A stretch of DNA of 64,000 bases from NCBI GenBank assembly GCA_025094145.1, contig JALLLS010000043.1, positions 124,001 through 188,000 on the forward strand, in the 5' to 3' direction. Shown here piece by piece: positions 35,530 through 45,710 of this stretch. A model generated the notes under the pieces. It did no database searches. It was not told the origin of the DNA and worked only from the letters and a program-made list of their open reading frames with translations. Position 1 is the stretch's first letter. The number at the start of each line of letters is the position of its first letter. The DNA comes from Spinellus fusiger (taxonomy: Eukaryota > Mucoromycota > Mucoromycetes > Mucorales > Phycomycetaceae). The translations under genes and the position numbers were made by a program.

Positions 35530-36029
35530 GTGAATCCTACCAGAAGAATGACAATAAAAGGAAAAGGCATGTGGAGGATGTTGAAGGAAGAAGGATTCAA
35601 ACTCTATCTTATCAATGAATTCAAAATATCGAGTCTGTGTCCTGAGTGCAGGTTCTCACCTTTGGAAACATTTAAACATGTCAAGAACTCCAGGCCCTAT
35701 CAACGAACAAAAATACTTCAAGTTAAATGCCATTTCTTCTTAATTTTATATCAAAAAAGAAACTCATCTTTCTCCTTTCAAATAGATATTCAAACCAAAA
35801 TTGTATAAAAGACAAGAGATTGAGGCTTTGGAATTGTGATATTGCTGCTATATTGAACTTTAGACATGGTCTAATGTCTCCAAGGGAAAATGGTACCCAC
35901 CCATAGCACTCTTGTAGATGTAACAAAGGAAAGTATGACTCCAAAGATACAACTAGAACCAAGAAAAGGTCCAAGCCTTCTGGTTTATTATTCTCCTCCC
36001 CAGTTATCGCTGGGGCCTCGGTTAACTAA
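35530..36029 (+). pseudogene. Fanzor/TnpB-like nuclease C-terminal remnant, copy 2
   Basis: It has the same sequence and the same stops as the fragment at 24997-25496, at a constant offset of 10,533 bases and with no indel over about 1.4 kb. The last 120 bases differ at about one position in ten. The NEF, CPEC and WNCD motifs are all present, so it shares the same inactivating changes as copy 1. Confidence 0.6.
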
Positions 36030-37060
36030 CTGATGGAAGCCCGTGGTACAGGTAAACACTATCTAAAAAGTGATATAGTGTGTTTCATTGGATTTTGTCA
36101 TATAAAAGACATTAAAATGTTTATTAAACTCCACAGAATAATGTCAGAGATGTACAACTAATCTGTGGTAAATATTCAATTATGATTTAGACAATAAACA
36201 GTCTAAATAAATGCTATTTAGTACACTAGACTCTTAATAAGGTAGGATCATATTGATTCCAATATACATACAAATGTTATGTATTTTCTATATAAACACC
36301 ATTTATTCAATTCAAAGTGTAGTCTATTCTGCTCTATTAAGGTAAAATATATTTCAGTAGTAGTGGATGAGACTAAATGCAGTCATGAATGCTTTTTATG
36401 TTATTATATATATGGATAGAGTGTAGTAGAGTAAATTCTTTTACTCTACAATTAGACAATGATAAAGATGAGTTGAACGATTTAAAAATTGATTGGATGA
36501 TTGTAGATATTATTATCTTAGGTACTGTCCATAGTAAAACTAGACATTATAACTTTTTTAGATCGCTTGTTTGTAATGTGGGCTGCCATCAATTATTTAA
36601 CCAAGGCTCCATCGATACATGGGGTAGAGAAGGAACAAAATAAACAAAAAAAAGTTTTGGACTTGTTCTTGGTTCTAGAGTATAGTATGCATGTTGGCAT
36701 TCATTTTTAGTTTAGAGTGGATGGATCAAGATATGCTTGGAAGATGCATGCGTATGAGAGACTAATTAATGGTGTTCACTAGATCTTGTAAAAATAAAAT
36801 AACTATTCAGACTTCCAGCTAGTATAACAAAGAAGGTCTATATTGTCATTCTTCTGGTAAGATTGGTACATGAAGAACTTGCTATAGTTTTTAATAATAA
36901 TAATAATAATAATAATAAACAAATGCATCCAAGAACTATAGGTTGATTCTTCAAGCATTTTGTATCTATATTTGTTAATTCATTTATAAAGCGAGAAAAA
37001 AGAAAGAATTGGAATTTTTCATATCCCGGGCTATTTCTATACAAGAAATAACATACAATA
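36030..37060. other. Mostly unassigned stretch with one coding-like frame
   Basis: An 84-codon frame at 36389-36643 (NDLKIDWMIVDIIILGTVHS) has protein-like composition but no recognised match. It may be part of a decayed mobile element. An ATT run sits at 36891-36918, inside a Fanzor-like remnant on the minus strand. Confidence 0.35.
36655..36960 (-). pseudogene. Third scrap of the Fanzor-like element, inverted
   Basis: Read on the minus strand, 36960-36840 matches the sequence before and at the start of the fragment at 24997 (GAATCAACCTA..., CTTACCAGAAGAATGACAAT), and 36680-36658 matches part of its tail (CTAGAACCAAGAA). Between them the similarity is lost. About 75% alike by eye. Confidence 0.5.
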
Positions 37061-38258
37061 TTGTTCTTTTCTCATAAAGCTACTTTTATTATAATGTCTG
37101 AATCATCCAACACCATGAACATCTTTTTAAGAACCCCTGAAATGTATAGAAAGGATATCAGAATTGAGATTCATTCAAACATCCTTCACCAGGTGCTGAA
37201 CCTGAGATCTACTCAGGTCGAGACATCTTATATGTTCAACATGCCTGCTTCAACTGTACGAGACACAGTAAAGCACTACATGGAAACCAACCAAGTTGAA
37301 CCCTCGCCCAAGAGTGGCAGAAAGAGAAAACTGAACGACAAGGCCCTCCAATGGTTGAGAAGAGCAGTAATGAACAACTTTCACTAGATCAAAATAGCCA
37401 TCAGAACAAGCATAGCCATCAAAGTATCAAGACAATACTCCAGTGGGTCTGTAAGCACATTGGTTGGACACATGAGCAGTGGCAAGAGGTTGTCTGGTCC
37501 AATGAGTCCAGAGGGGAAATGATGAGCTATAAAATGCAATCAAAGTCATCAGGCAGTATGGTATGGCCCTTAATCCCGAGAATGTCTTGGAAACAGAGAA
37601 GTTTGGAAGTGGTGGAGTGATGGTATAGGACTGTGTCAGTGGGGAGGGTGTGGGGAGGGTGTTGGGAGGTGGATCGTAGTAGAGGGCAGGATAAACCCCA
37701 CCAAGTACATTGATGTCTTGGGAGATTTCTAATTCCATGAACTCGAACATCTCTTTATCTTTGAGTCTGGAGTCAGTTACCACCTACAGATGAACAATGC
37801 TAGATCCCATAAGAGCAAGACAACTCAATTAAAGAGTAGTTAAGGTGTAGTAATGACTCTTTACTGGCCCTTACATAATCCCTGTCTCAATCTAATTGAG
37901 TGTCTGTGGACTTAATTGAATATCATTAGGAAGGACAGAAGGGTATATTTCACCAAATAATAGTTAGGGACTGCCCTGATGCTGGAATGGGGCAAGATAT
38001 CGAAGGCAGTGACAGATATCCTCATTGCCAGAATGGGGCGGAGATATCATACCTTTACTAATGCCAAAGAATAACAGTGGTTACTAAGCAACCTACAAAT
38101 AATAATCACTCTTATGTATTATCAACACTACCATCTTTATGTATTGAAAGTTATACGTCTCTAGCCAATGAATTCATAAAGTGATAGCACCATTAAGATA
38201 AAGTAGGAGTCTGAAAAAGACCGACTGAATTCGAAATGACCTAAATTTTTTTACTGTT
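37061..38258 (+). mobile_element. Tc1-like remnant on the 5' side of cdc16
   Basis: The plus strand has an N-terminal part MSESSNTMNIFLRTPEMYRK (37095) with the helix-turn-helix STVRDTVKHYMETNQ, then HIGWTHEQWQEVVWSNES (37455-37510) and decayed C-terminal sequence, ending in a terminal-repeat-like GACCGACTGAATTCGAAATG near 38221-38240. It mirrors 4560-5690, and its 3' half recurs in direct orientation at 42330-43026 on the other side of cdc16. Confidence 0.75.
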
Positions 38259-38342
38259 GACATTAGACAGTCACAAACATTGGTCTATAAATATAATTCA
38301 TGCAATCTACCTATTGTCTGCACGTTGATAGTCTAATACACC

Positions 38343-41300
38343 ATGACAAACACACCTTCTGCTCACCGATCCTCAAAATCTCTCCCAAAAACCACCAAAA
38401 AGCACTCTTTGATCAAGTCTATTAAAAGACCCTCCTCTCTTCAATGTCCCAAAAGACACTCTTCTCTGCTGTCACCTACAAGACACTACCACCAACAGTC
38501 TCCTGCAAGACCCTCTTCCTTGCACTCTGGCTCGCAGTCTCCTGAAAGACAGTCAGGTTCGCGTCTTTACATGTCCCACAGTCTCTTGTCCACACTGAGA
38601 CAAGATCCATCTGAGTCTCCACTACGCGACTACCTCTCTTCCCAGGCCAACATCCAGGACCACTCACCTGTAAAGGAAAACTGTATCTCCCAGCACTCCT
38701 TTGACTCTTCACCAAAACGCCCTCTTGAAAGCGGCAGTGAACTGTGTCAAAATGAGTCCTCAGCAGATTACACCCCAAGAGAGCCCTCTCTCATTAACAA
38801 GCATGAAGCCAGCCTGCTCTTGAGCCCAGTTGCTCCCACAAAAAAGTCTGATAATGAGGCCATCCAATGCGATGCTAAACCTCAAGACAAAACAAAACGA
38901 CCTCTAGCCAGTGTCTTCCAAAAGGACATAAAGAGCCAACTAAGAGAACTCTACCTGGGGGCGATGGATAGCCATTCAACTTACAATGCTATCTACTTTG
39001 CTGAGAAGATTGCCGACATGTCAGGTAAGAAAGATACTCTACTCAATACAAAAGGGAGTAAGAGTGAGAAAGAATGTGTATATTAAACAAGAAATATTCT
39101 CTTTTTTTTATATGTGCACTGTAGATAGAACCAACAGCGACTATCTCGACTTGATTGGACTCTACATGCAGACAGGCCAACACAAAAGAGCCTTGCATTT
39201 ATTGAAGAGAGACAATCTTGTGAAGGATGAAGTCCGTGGCCAGTACTTTGCGGCTGTGTGTGCGGTAAGCAACTACAGAAAACACTGTATAAAGACATGC
39301 ATGTGTATGTGTGTATATGTGTACTTATGTATCTATCTATTTCTTATAGAACACAATGGGACGTTACAGTGAAACATTTGACTACACTGGCGCCCATACA
39401 TTATTCAATACAACAAGCAAGTACCATTTCTTATTAATAACTAACCAAGTAACCAAGTAACTAACTATGTTCATTTGTTTGTTTGTATGGGAAAATAGAG
39501 TGGACTCCCTCAAGCACCATCAAGGTACAGTAGAAAACACACTATAGATAGTAATCTTCTGTTCACTTCCTATGTTCTTGTACTAATGTATTTGTGTTGA
39601 TTCATTATTAGACTGAGTCTTTGATCAATTTGGAAAGAGGAAGGGCCTATCTGAAGTTGGATCAACCAGAGCTAGCCTCGGCTCAGTTCATCAATGCACT
39701 GATGATAGATGCACGGTGTTGTGAGGTAAAGTACTTTATTTTATATTTTATATCAAGAACTATGTAATAACGAAGAGATGTCTAGGCATTGGACCTCTTA
39801 GTAGATAACAAACTACTATCAGAAGAAGTTGGTAAGAGTCATAACACTTCAATGTGCTTGTTCTCTGGAATGAGAATAAGAAAGGATAATAACCCATGGC
39901 TATTAGAATGGGCCTTTGTGACCGGACTTAACTATCAAGAACACTGTGGATCCAACGATGAAGTGATCCGATCTCTGTATTCGATGAAGATCAGACAGGT
40001 AAGTGATCTTATTTCGCATTCCGTGGACTCATAGAACTCTGTAGTATGCCCATCTGAGAGATGTAGATGGAGCCGAAAATGTGGTAATAACTCACCTTGG
40101 ACTAAAGGACTGCACAGACATACTGTTGAGCAAGGCAGAGGTTTACTTCAGTAATGGCCACTATCAAGAGGCTCTGCAGGTGTGCCTGAGGTAAGGACAT
40201 TCACCACCCATTGTCATTGGAGAACAGACAACTCAAGCCTAGAATTCTATTCTATAGAGTACGCCAGAAGGATCCATACTATGTTCGGATCATCCCAACC
40301 CTGGCCTTGTGCTATTATGAGCTGAAGATGAAGGTTGAACTCTACGATCTTATTAATGATCTTATGGATCTATTATCTAATAAGTTCCAAACAATGTATG
40401 CAGTAGGCCTGTATCACATTATGATTGAGGAGTATGCCTCTGCAAAAAAATACTTCATGTAAGTGAAAAACTCAATACTTTTATATATATATCTTTCATT
40501 CATCCTAACTGAATGTGTTTTTTGATACTAGGGATGTTTTGAATAATAATCCATGCATGGAGTACGCTTTGATGGGGTTAGGTGATGCATGTGTCTTCAT
40601 GGGTGACCATGAAGCAGGCATCAAGGCCTATGAGGAATGTAATACGATGGTGTTGAGGTAATGTGTGCTAGTGGCTTCGACACTTACTGACGAGTTATTC
40701 TTTTTAAAAAAAAACAGTTCGCATCGTCCCTACCTGGCCCTCGCAAAGCATTGTTTAGCTATTGGTTATTTGGATATGGCCATTAAAAACCTATCCAAAA
40801 GCAAGACAATATGCAATAATGACCCCCATGTCTACCTTGAGATGGGTATTTACTATTTGAAAAAGAAAGAGTAAGTGGGACTGAATACGTTGAAAATACA
40901 CAGTTGATTCATTATGACATTAGCTACCGGGCTGCCCTAGACGGGTTGAGCATGGCAGCTGCGGCCACAGATGAGAGGCACGAGAACCTGCATGATTTCT
41001 GGCAGTCTCTTTGGTGCAGTTTTGGAGAGTGCTATCGTCATCTAGAGTAAGTATATCTTTCTTTCTATTTATTTATTTTTGTTGGTTGCTCATTTGCATG
41101 GCTGCTGTGTAGAGAATACGACCGTGCTTTCAGTTGTTTTGAATTGGCACAAACATACAACGAGCATATCAATGATATCTGCATATCAAAAGGGGAGATA
41201 TGCTATCTTCAAGGCCAATATAAAAAAGCAATCCGCTATTTTGAAGAGGTATGTAATGAATAGCACTCAATATAGAGTATAGGCAAGAGAGAATTTACAC

Positions 41301-41626
41301 ACTCTTTTTTCTTTCTTGTTTAGGCCAAGCATGTGTGCAATGATAAGGGCCTTGCTGAAGCATACTTAATGAAGTCATTGACAGCACAAGCAAAGCTTGC
41401 GTCAAGAGAAAAGAAGACGCCACTGCATTCCAGGGATGCAGGGAATAAGAAGGTAATTGGCGAGCTGTGTGCTGAGGTCTTGCCTCAACACGAAAAGATA
41501 CAGCTTTTCTTTGAAAGTGAGTTGGCTGCAGCCAAGGAACGTGTGGAAGATTTTCTTTTGGTCGAGAGAAAACAGAAAAAGAAGTGCAGAGAAAAAGTGA
41601 ATAGTGACCAGGAAGAGGCCTTGTAA
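38343..41626 (+). CDS. cdc16: Cdc16/APC6, TPR subunit of the anaphase-promoting complex
   Basis: Fourteen exons (38343-39024, 39125-39264, 39350-39416, 39499-39524, 39612-39725, 39786-39831, 39907-39998, 40045-40190, 40258-40458, 40532-40657, 40718-40870, 40924-41046, 41113-41248, 41324-41626) join to 784 residues with every phase consistent. The N-terminal 190 residues are Ser/Pro-rich and disordered. TPR repeats follow, for example LINLERGRAYLKLDQPELAS, ALDLLVDNKLLSEEVEWAFV, HYQEALQVCLRVRQKDPYYV and HRPYLALAKHCLAIGYLDMA, as in Cdc16/Cut9. The APC/C ubiquitylates cyclins and securin; Cdc16 is a scaffold of the TPR lobe. The intron after exon 3 has a GCAAGT donor: the next GT breaks the frame. 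Exon 4 is only 26 bases. Confidence 0.9.
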
Positions 41627-41629
41627 TCT

Positions 41630-41945
41630 TTCTGCGTCCGTATCTGTCCGTATCTGTGTTTGTGTATGTCTACCCATTTCTAATTATGTCTATCTACATC
41701 TATTTTTATCCATCTATACCCACTTATGCCCACCTATGCCCACCTTTATTCATCTATGCCCACCTTTATCCATCTATGTCCGCCTGTATCCATCTATGCC
41801 CACCTATGCCCGCCTGTATCTGTCTGTATATGCCCAATTATGCCCAATTATATCTAACTATGCCCACCTATGTCTTTATATATCTGCCCGTGTCTACTTG
41901 TGTCTACTTGTGTCTACTTGTGTCTGCCTGTGTCTGCCTATGTGA
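41630..41945 (+). repeat. Minisatellite just after the cdc16 stop
   Basis: Degenerate units such as CCCACCTATG and CTTGTGTCTA, about 10-11 bp, run from the stop codon on, likely in the 3' UTR. It mirrors 800-1195 with different unit numbers. The Tyr/Pro/Leu-rich frames through it are repeat artefacts. Confidence 0.8.
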
Positions 41946-42189
41946 GATTGTTCGGACAAGTAAAACAACGAGACTGAACAAAGGCAAGATATTTATTGAG
42001 TGAACAAAGGTTCCTTATTTATACTTTTATGGGTGCTTATCCTTCACAGGCTTCTACATTATGGTTGGTTCATTGGATAAGCACTCCATTATAGAACCAT
42101 TAGCCATTATTGTCCTGTTAGGATATATGGATGGTAACAGCTCTGATGAAGTGTCTAATAGTACACTGAGATAATAAGCTTGGTTTGTA

Positions 42190-43026
42190 GTCACGACTGG
42201 TCAGTGAAATGATACAGAGCTTACTATGGTACTTGTGTGTACTCAGGCTTTCATAGAGTATTCTGATATGTCACAGCACACTACTCATTGTTGGCCAATT
42301 CATGGAGAATCTTTGGATTAAAGTCAGAATACAACAATGGCCTTTAATCCCGAGAATCTCCAGGAAACAAGGCAGTCTGAAGGTGGTGGTGTGATGGTAT
42401 AAGCTGCTTTAGTGGAGAGGATATTGAGAGATGGATCGTAGTGAAGAGTAAGATAAACTCCAACAAGTACACCAATGTCTTGGGAGATGTCTAATTCCAT
42501 GAACTCGAGCATTTCTCTCTATCCTAAACCCTGGATTCAGTTACTGCCTACAGATGAACAATGCTAGACCCTATCTACGTAAGACAACTCGAGAATGGGA
42601 AGGCAGCAAATGGTGTGGAAACCATTCCTTACTGGCCCCTGCAAAGTCTTTATCTCAATCTAATTGAGCATCTGTGGGCCCACCTCTAGAAGATCATTAG
42701 GAAGGACATAAGGGTATATTCGACCAAACAAAATTTGGAGGCGGCCCTGATGCTGGAATGGGGCAAAATATCTAAAAGAAGTGACAGATATTCTCATTGC
42801 CAGCATGGGGCGGAGATGTCAGGTAGTCATTGATGCCGGGGAATAGTAGTAGTTACTAAGCAACCTTACAATAAAAACCACTCTTATGTATTATCAACAC
42901 TCTTATCTTTATGTATTGAAAGTTATACGTCTCTAGCTAATGAATTCATAAAGTGATAGCACTATTAGGATAAAGTAGGAGCCTGAAAAAGACCGACTGA
43001 ATTCGAAATGACCTAAAAGTTTTTAC
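42190..43026 (+). mobile_element. Tc1-like remnant on the 3' side of cdc16
   Basis: Decayed transposase C-terminal sequence on the plus strand (NPENLQETRQSEGGGVMV near 42345-42400) ends in the same terminal sequence as the remnant at 38221-38258, GACCGACTGAATTCGAAATG. So cdc16 sits between two directly repeated transposon 3' ends. The right half (42749-43026) has no partner in this window. Confidence 0.7.
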
Positions 43027-43194
43027 TGTTCATTTTATATTCATGAGGTCACTTGGAAACATCTTTATTATTAATAGCAATGATAAATACAATCATTAAA
43101 CTAGGGAGGATTTCATTAATGATCATCATGAAAAGAAAGTAATTTTTAATTATACTTAGTATTAAAAGTACAACTAAATGATATTTGGAATATA

Positions 43195-44493
43195 TTATTG
43201 TTTGATTGGTGCAAACCCAATAACATAGGCTCCAAAATCAAATACTGTAACAAAATGCCTTAAGATTAAGTTTCCTAATGTAGGGTATGTACTATCATTG
43301 GCACGAATGATCAACTCACACATTGAACCCGAGGGCTGCACTAGTTTTCCAATAGGCACTTCTAGAGTCACAACGCTCTTCTCTGGCTGCTCAGGCACAA
43401 AGGTCGAGCCATTAAAGTTAATACGGAAAGCACGGGTATCCTCAAGATAAGAACAATTGACAAAATACGTCGAGTTGACTTTGTTGGCATCAGGAGCAAT
43501 GTCTTTCACCACTTGGTCGGCCATTTTAGTAGGCAAATAAACAGAATTGGTGCCAGTGTCAAACAGAAAGGGCATGTCTCCTGTATTGTTGGATTCAATC
43601 GTGCTAAAGCTAGCACCCCCTGCTGTTGATACTTGAATACTGGAGGCCAAGGTGATCCAGGAAACATATTGGGCATGACCGCCTTGATCTTGAAGTTGTG
43701 CAACGTCAATGTACTTGATCGTACTGGCCGCATTGTCTTGGTCCACACCACCAATAGTCACTTGGCCACTCCATTCTGAACGGTTAGTCTGGCCCATATA
43801 GACAGAGAAGAGTGGCTTGGGGATTATTTTATTCTCGTAGAGAGCCATGGGAATGGTTGAGTAAGTTTTATTCTGAAACTGTGACAGTGAAGAGTCGGTA
43901 GAGAAACTGGCACCAAAAATGCCATCCAAATTGATGCCTGTTTGCTGTGCCAGTGCTCCTGAAAGATGATCCACAGAAGCCAGAAATTGTCTGGGAAGAA
44001 GGGTGTTTTTCAACTGGATAGTGTCGTTAAAATAGTTGCCTTGCACCTCACCGCTCCCGTAAGTGAAGTTGTAAGGTATGTTGGTAGGCACATAGGTGGA
44101 GGATGCGTTTGGATTTATTCTACGATCAGAAAGACAGCCATTTTCTTTTTGACATTTGATAGAGGGAACCCAGGTGTCTGCACTTCCGGTATCAAATAAC
44201 AAGAAGAAATCAACTAAGGGTGTGCCCACAGATATTTTGACGGCGTAAGCTTGAAGTGTTTGGTCGTTGTAGAGAGGTAATGTAATAGCAGTTCCATTTG
44301 TAGTTGTAGAGTCATCCGAATCATCCGAATCATCCGAATCATTCTGTCTCTTGATAAGGTGATGAGACTCAAAGTCAAAAGAAGTGGTCATTTGTAGGTG
44401 CTTTGCTATGTCTTTTTTATGCAGGGGCATGGCAAGACATGACAGAGTAAAACAAATTGTTGACAGCCCAATAGTAAATGAATTGATATGCAT
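43195..44493 (-). CDS. Secreted pepsin-like aspartic protease
   Basis: One exon, 432 residues. A signal peptide (about 1-21, FTIGLSTICFTLSCLAM) is followed by a propeptide ending at a Lys-Arg site (48-49), where a Kex2-type protease would cut. An acidic Asp-Ser repeat follows (DSDDSDDSDDS, 52-62), coded by a 9-bp repeat. The catalytic aspartates are in DTGS (101-104) and DTGT (312-315), with a flap TYGSG near 144-148. Several N-glycosylation sites are present. The family digests external protein in fungi. The acidic tract and the pair of Cys near 114 and 120 resemble yapsin-like and Mucorales acid proteases. It is an isolated gene between transposon DNA. Confidence 0.93.
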   Translation of the reverse strand: MHINSFTIGLSTICFTLSCLAMPLHKKDIAKHLQMTTSFDFESHHLIKRQNDSDDSDDSDDSTTTNGTAITLPLYNDQTLQAYAVKISVGTPLVDFFLLFDTGSADTWVPSIKCQKENGCLSDRRINPNASSTYVPTNIPYNFTYGSGEVQGNYFNDTIQLKNTLLPRQFLASVDHLSGALAQQTGINLDGIFGASFSTDSSLSQFQNKTYSTIPMALYENKIIPKPLFSVYMGQTNRSEWSGQVTIGGVDQDNAASTIKYIDVAQLQDQGGHAQYVSWITLASSIQVSTAGGASFSTIESNNTGDMPFLFDTGTNSVYLPTKMADQVVKDIAPDANKVNSTYFVNCSYLEDTRAFRINFNGSTFVPEQPEKSVVTLEVPIGKLVQPSGSMCELIIRANDSTYPTLGNLILRHFVTVFDFGAYVIGFAPIKQ

Positions 44494-45422
44494 CTTCTAA
44501 TGAACAACTTGAAAAGAAAGGAGGAGGGGTAAAAACAGACAATTGGGGAGAGAGAGAGAGAGAAAGGGTGGAGAAGCAAGTGAAAAGAGCAACTCAATAG
44601 TAATAAATTTGTTTGAGAAAAGGTATGTATTAACTCTTTTAACTACTTTTATTTTTATCTTATCACTAATTTATTAAAGATATACAAAACTACGTATTGG
44701 TCAGTGTAACTTTATATGTAAAAGGGCAAATTACTGGATGACATATTATTCTATTCTTATACACCCATACACTTTTATGTATATTAATATATTTGTATAT
44801 TTATATATTTGTATATTTATATATTTGTATATTTATATATTTGTATATGTGTTTTATTTTTATATTTATATTATAAATAATGCTATCCTTATTAACGACA
44901 CTCATATTATTAAAGTCCAAAGTTGAACAATAATAGCTTTTATTGTAATCACTACTTCTACTATATTTTGTTTTCGATCCAAGTTAGATTGTGTCTTTGG
45001 CCACTTGATAAAACTCTATCATAGACAAGCTTGTCAATCCATGATCCCATATTACAGTGAAATATTCATAGTAAAGACCAAAATATTAAACTCAGTACTG
45101 TGCAGTAGAATGGCTTAAAAAAAGCTCTCATACCCTATGGATGACCAAATTTTGCATTTGAATTATTTAATCATGGGGAGCCCTTGAGCCACTTAGCATA
45201 GACGATAGCCATTGGATAAATAATACACCAACCCTCTTATGAACTGTTGATAGTGATAACCCGTAACACGTGTCATAGAATGCTTGTGGTCACTGAAGCA
45301 TTAGCTTTGTATATCAACGTTAAGTTTTAAGGTTTATTTTCCTTTGTTATTTATACACATTCAATAGAATGGAAAGTATTTTTTGGCATTTTTAGTAAAA
45401 ATAAATAAATTATAAGCTTCCT
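44494..45422. other. Gene-free stretch with a 16-bp tandem repeat
   Basis: At about 44790-44850 a unit close to TTTATATATTTGTATA is repeated three to four times. Otherwise it is A/T-rich without recognisable features; the left end is presumably the protease promoter. Confidence 0.5.
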
Positions 45423-45710
45423 ATCTACACACCAGGAGATCTTTAGGATATAAAAAGAAATAGTCAAACTACAATTGTTTAAGAAATAACATTGATTTGA
45501 AAAGGAGCAAAAATGAATTATGTATTCATAAACAATATATTCTATTGATAATACAGTTTGATATTGAGATATTCCACAAAAGAAAATAATAATTTGGATA
45601 CTTGCAAACCTTTTGATTTTAAACACCGGCCCATAAAAGGCAAGCAGTTTTTAGACGTAAAAAGGAGATATCCCCGCCTAAAAGCCAAAAAAATCTCCTG
45701 GTGTGTAGAT
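45423..45710. mobile_element. Complete MITE, 288 bp with 18-bp perfect TIRs
   Basis: ATCTACACACCAGGAGAT at 45423-45440 is exactly repeated in inverse at 45693-45710. The inside has no transposase-like frame beyond a short ORF that also exists in the fragment at 28660-28860. Two partial relatives lie at 26490 and 28660, which shows a repeated family. No clear target duplication was seen, so the superfamily is open. Confidence 0.8.

Larger units (their letters stand above)
37191..42748 (+). repeat. Right arm of the inverted duplication
   Basis: It pairs with 5604-1 in reverse complement. The arm contains the intact cdc16 gene, its 3' minisatellite and the flanking transposon pieces. About 31.6 kb lie between the two arms. 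Confidence 0.9.

Noticed and set aside
39612..39725. Apparent +1 frameshift in the right cdc16 copy
   Set aside because: It vanished once the GC-AG intron was used; the left copy is the one with the missing base.
39789..40034. Read-through of cdc16 exon 6 into exon 7 without splicing
   Set aside because: Open in this copy but adds a non-conserved segment; splicing at 39832-39906 restores the conserved EEVEWAFV sequence.
41604..42003. Frames of 113-115 codons after cdc16
   Set aside because: Translated minisatellite, in two frames at once, with no start in a good context.
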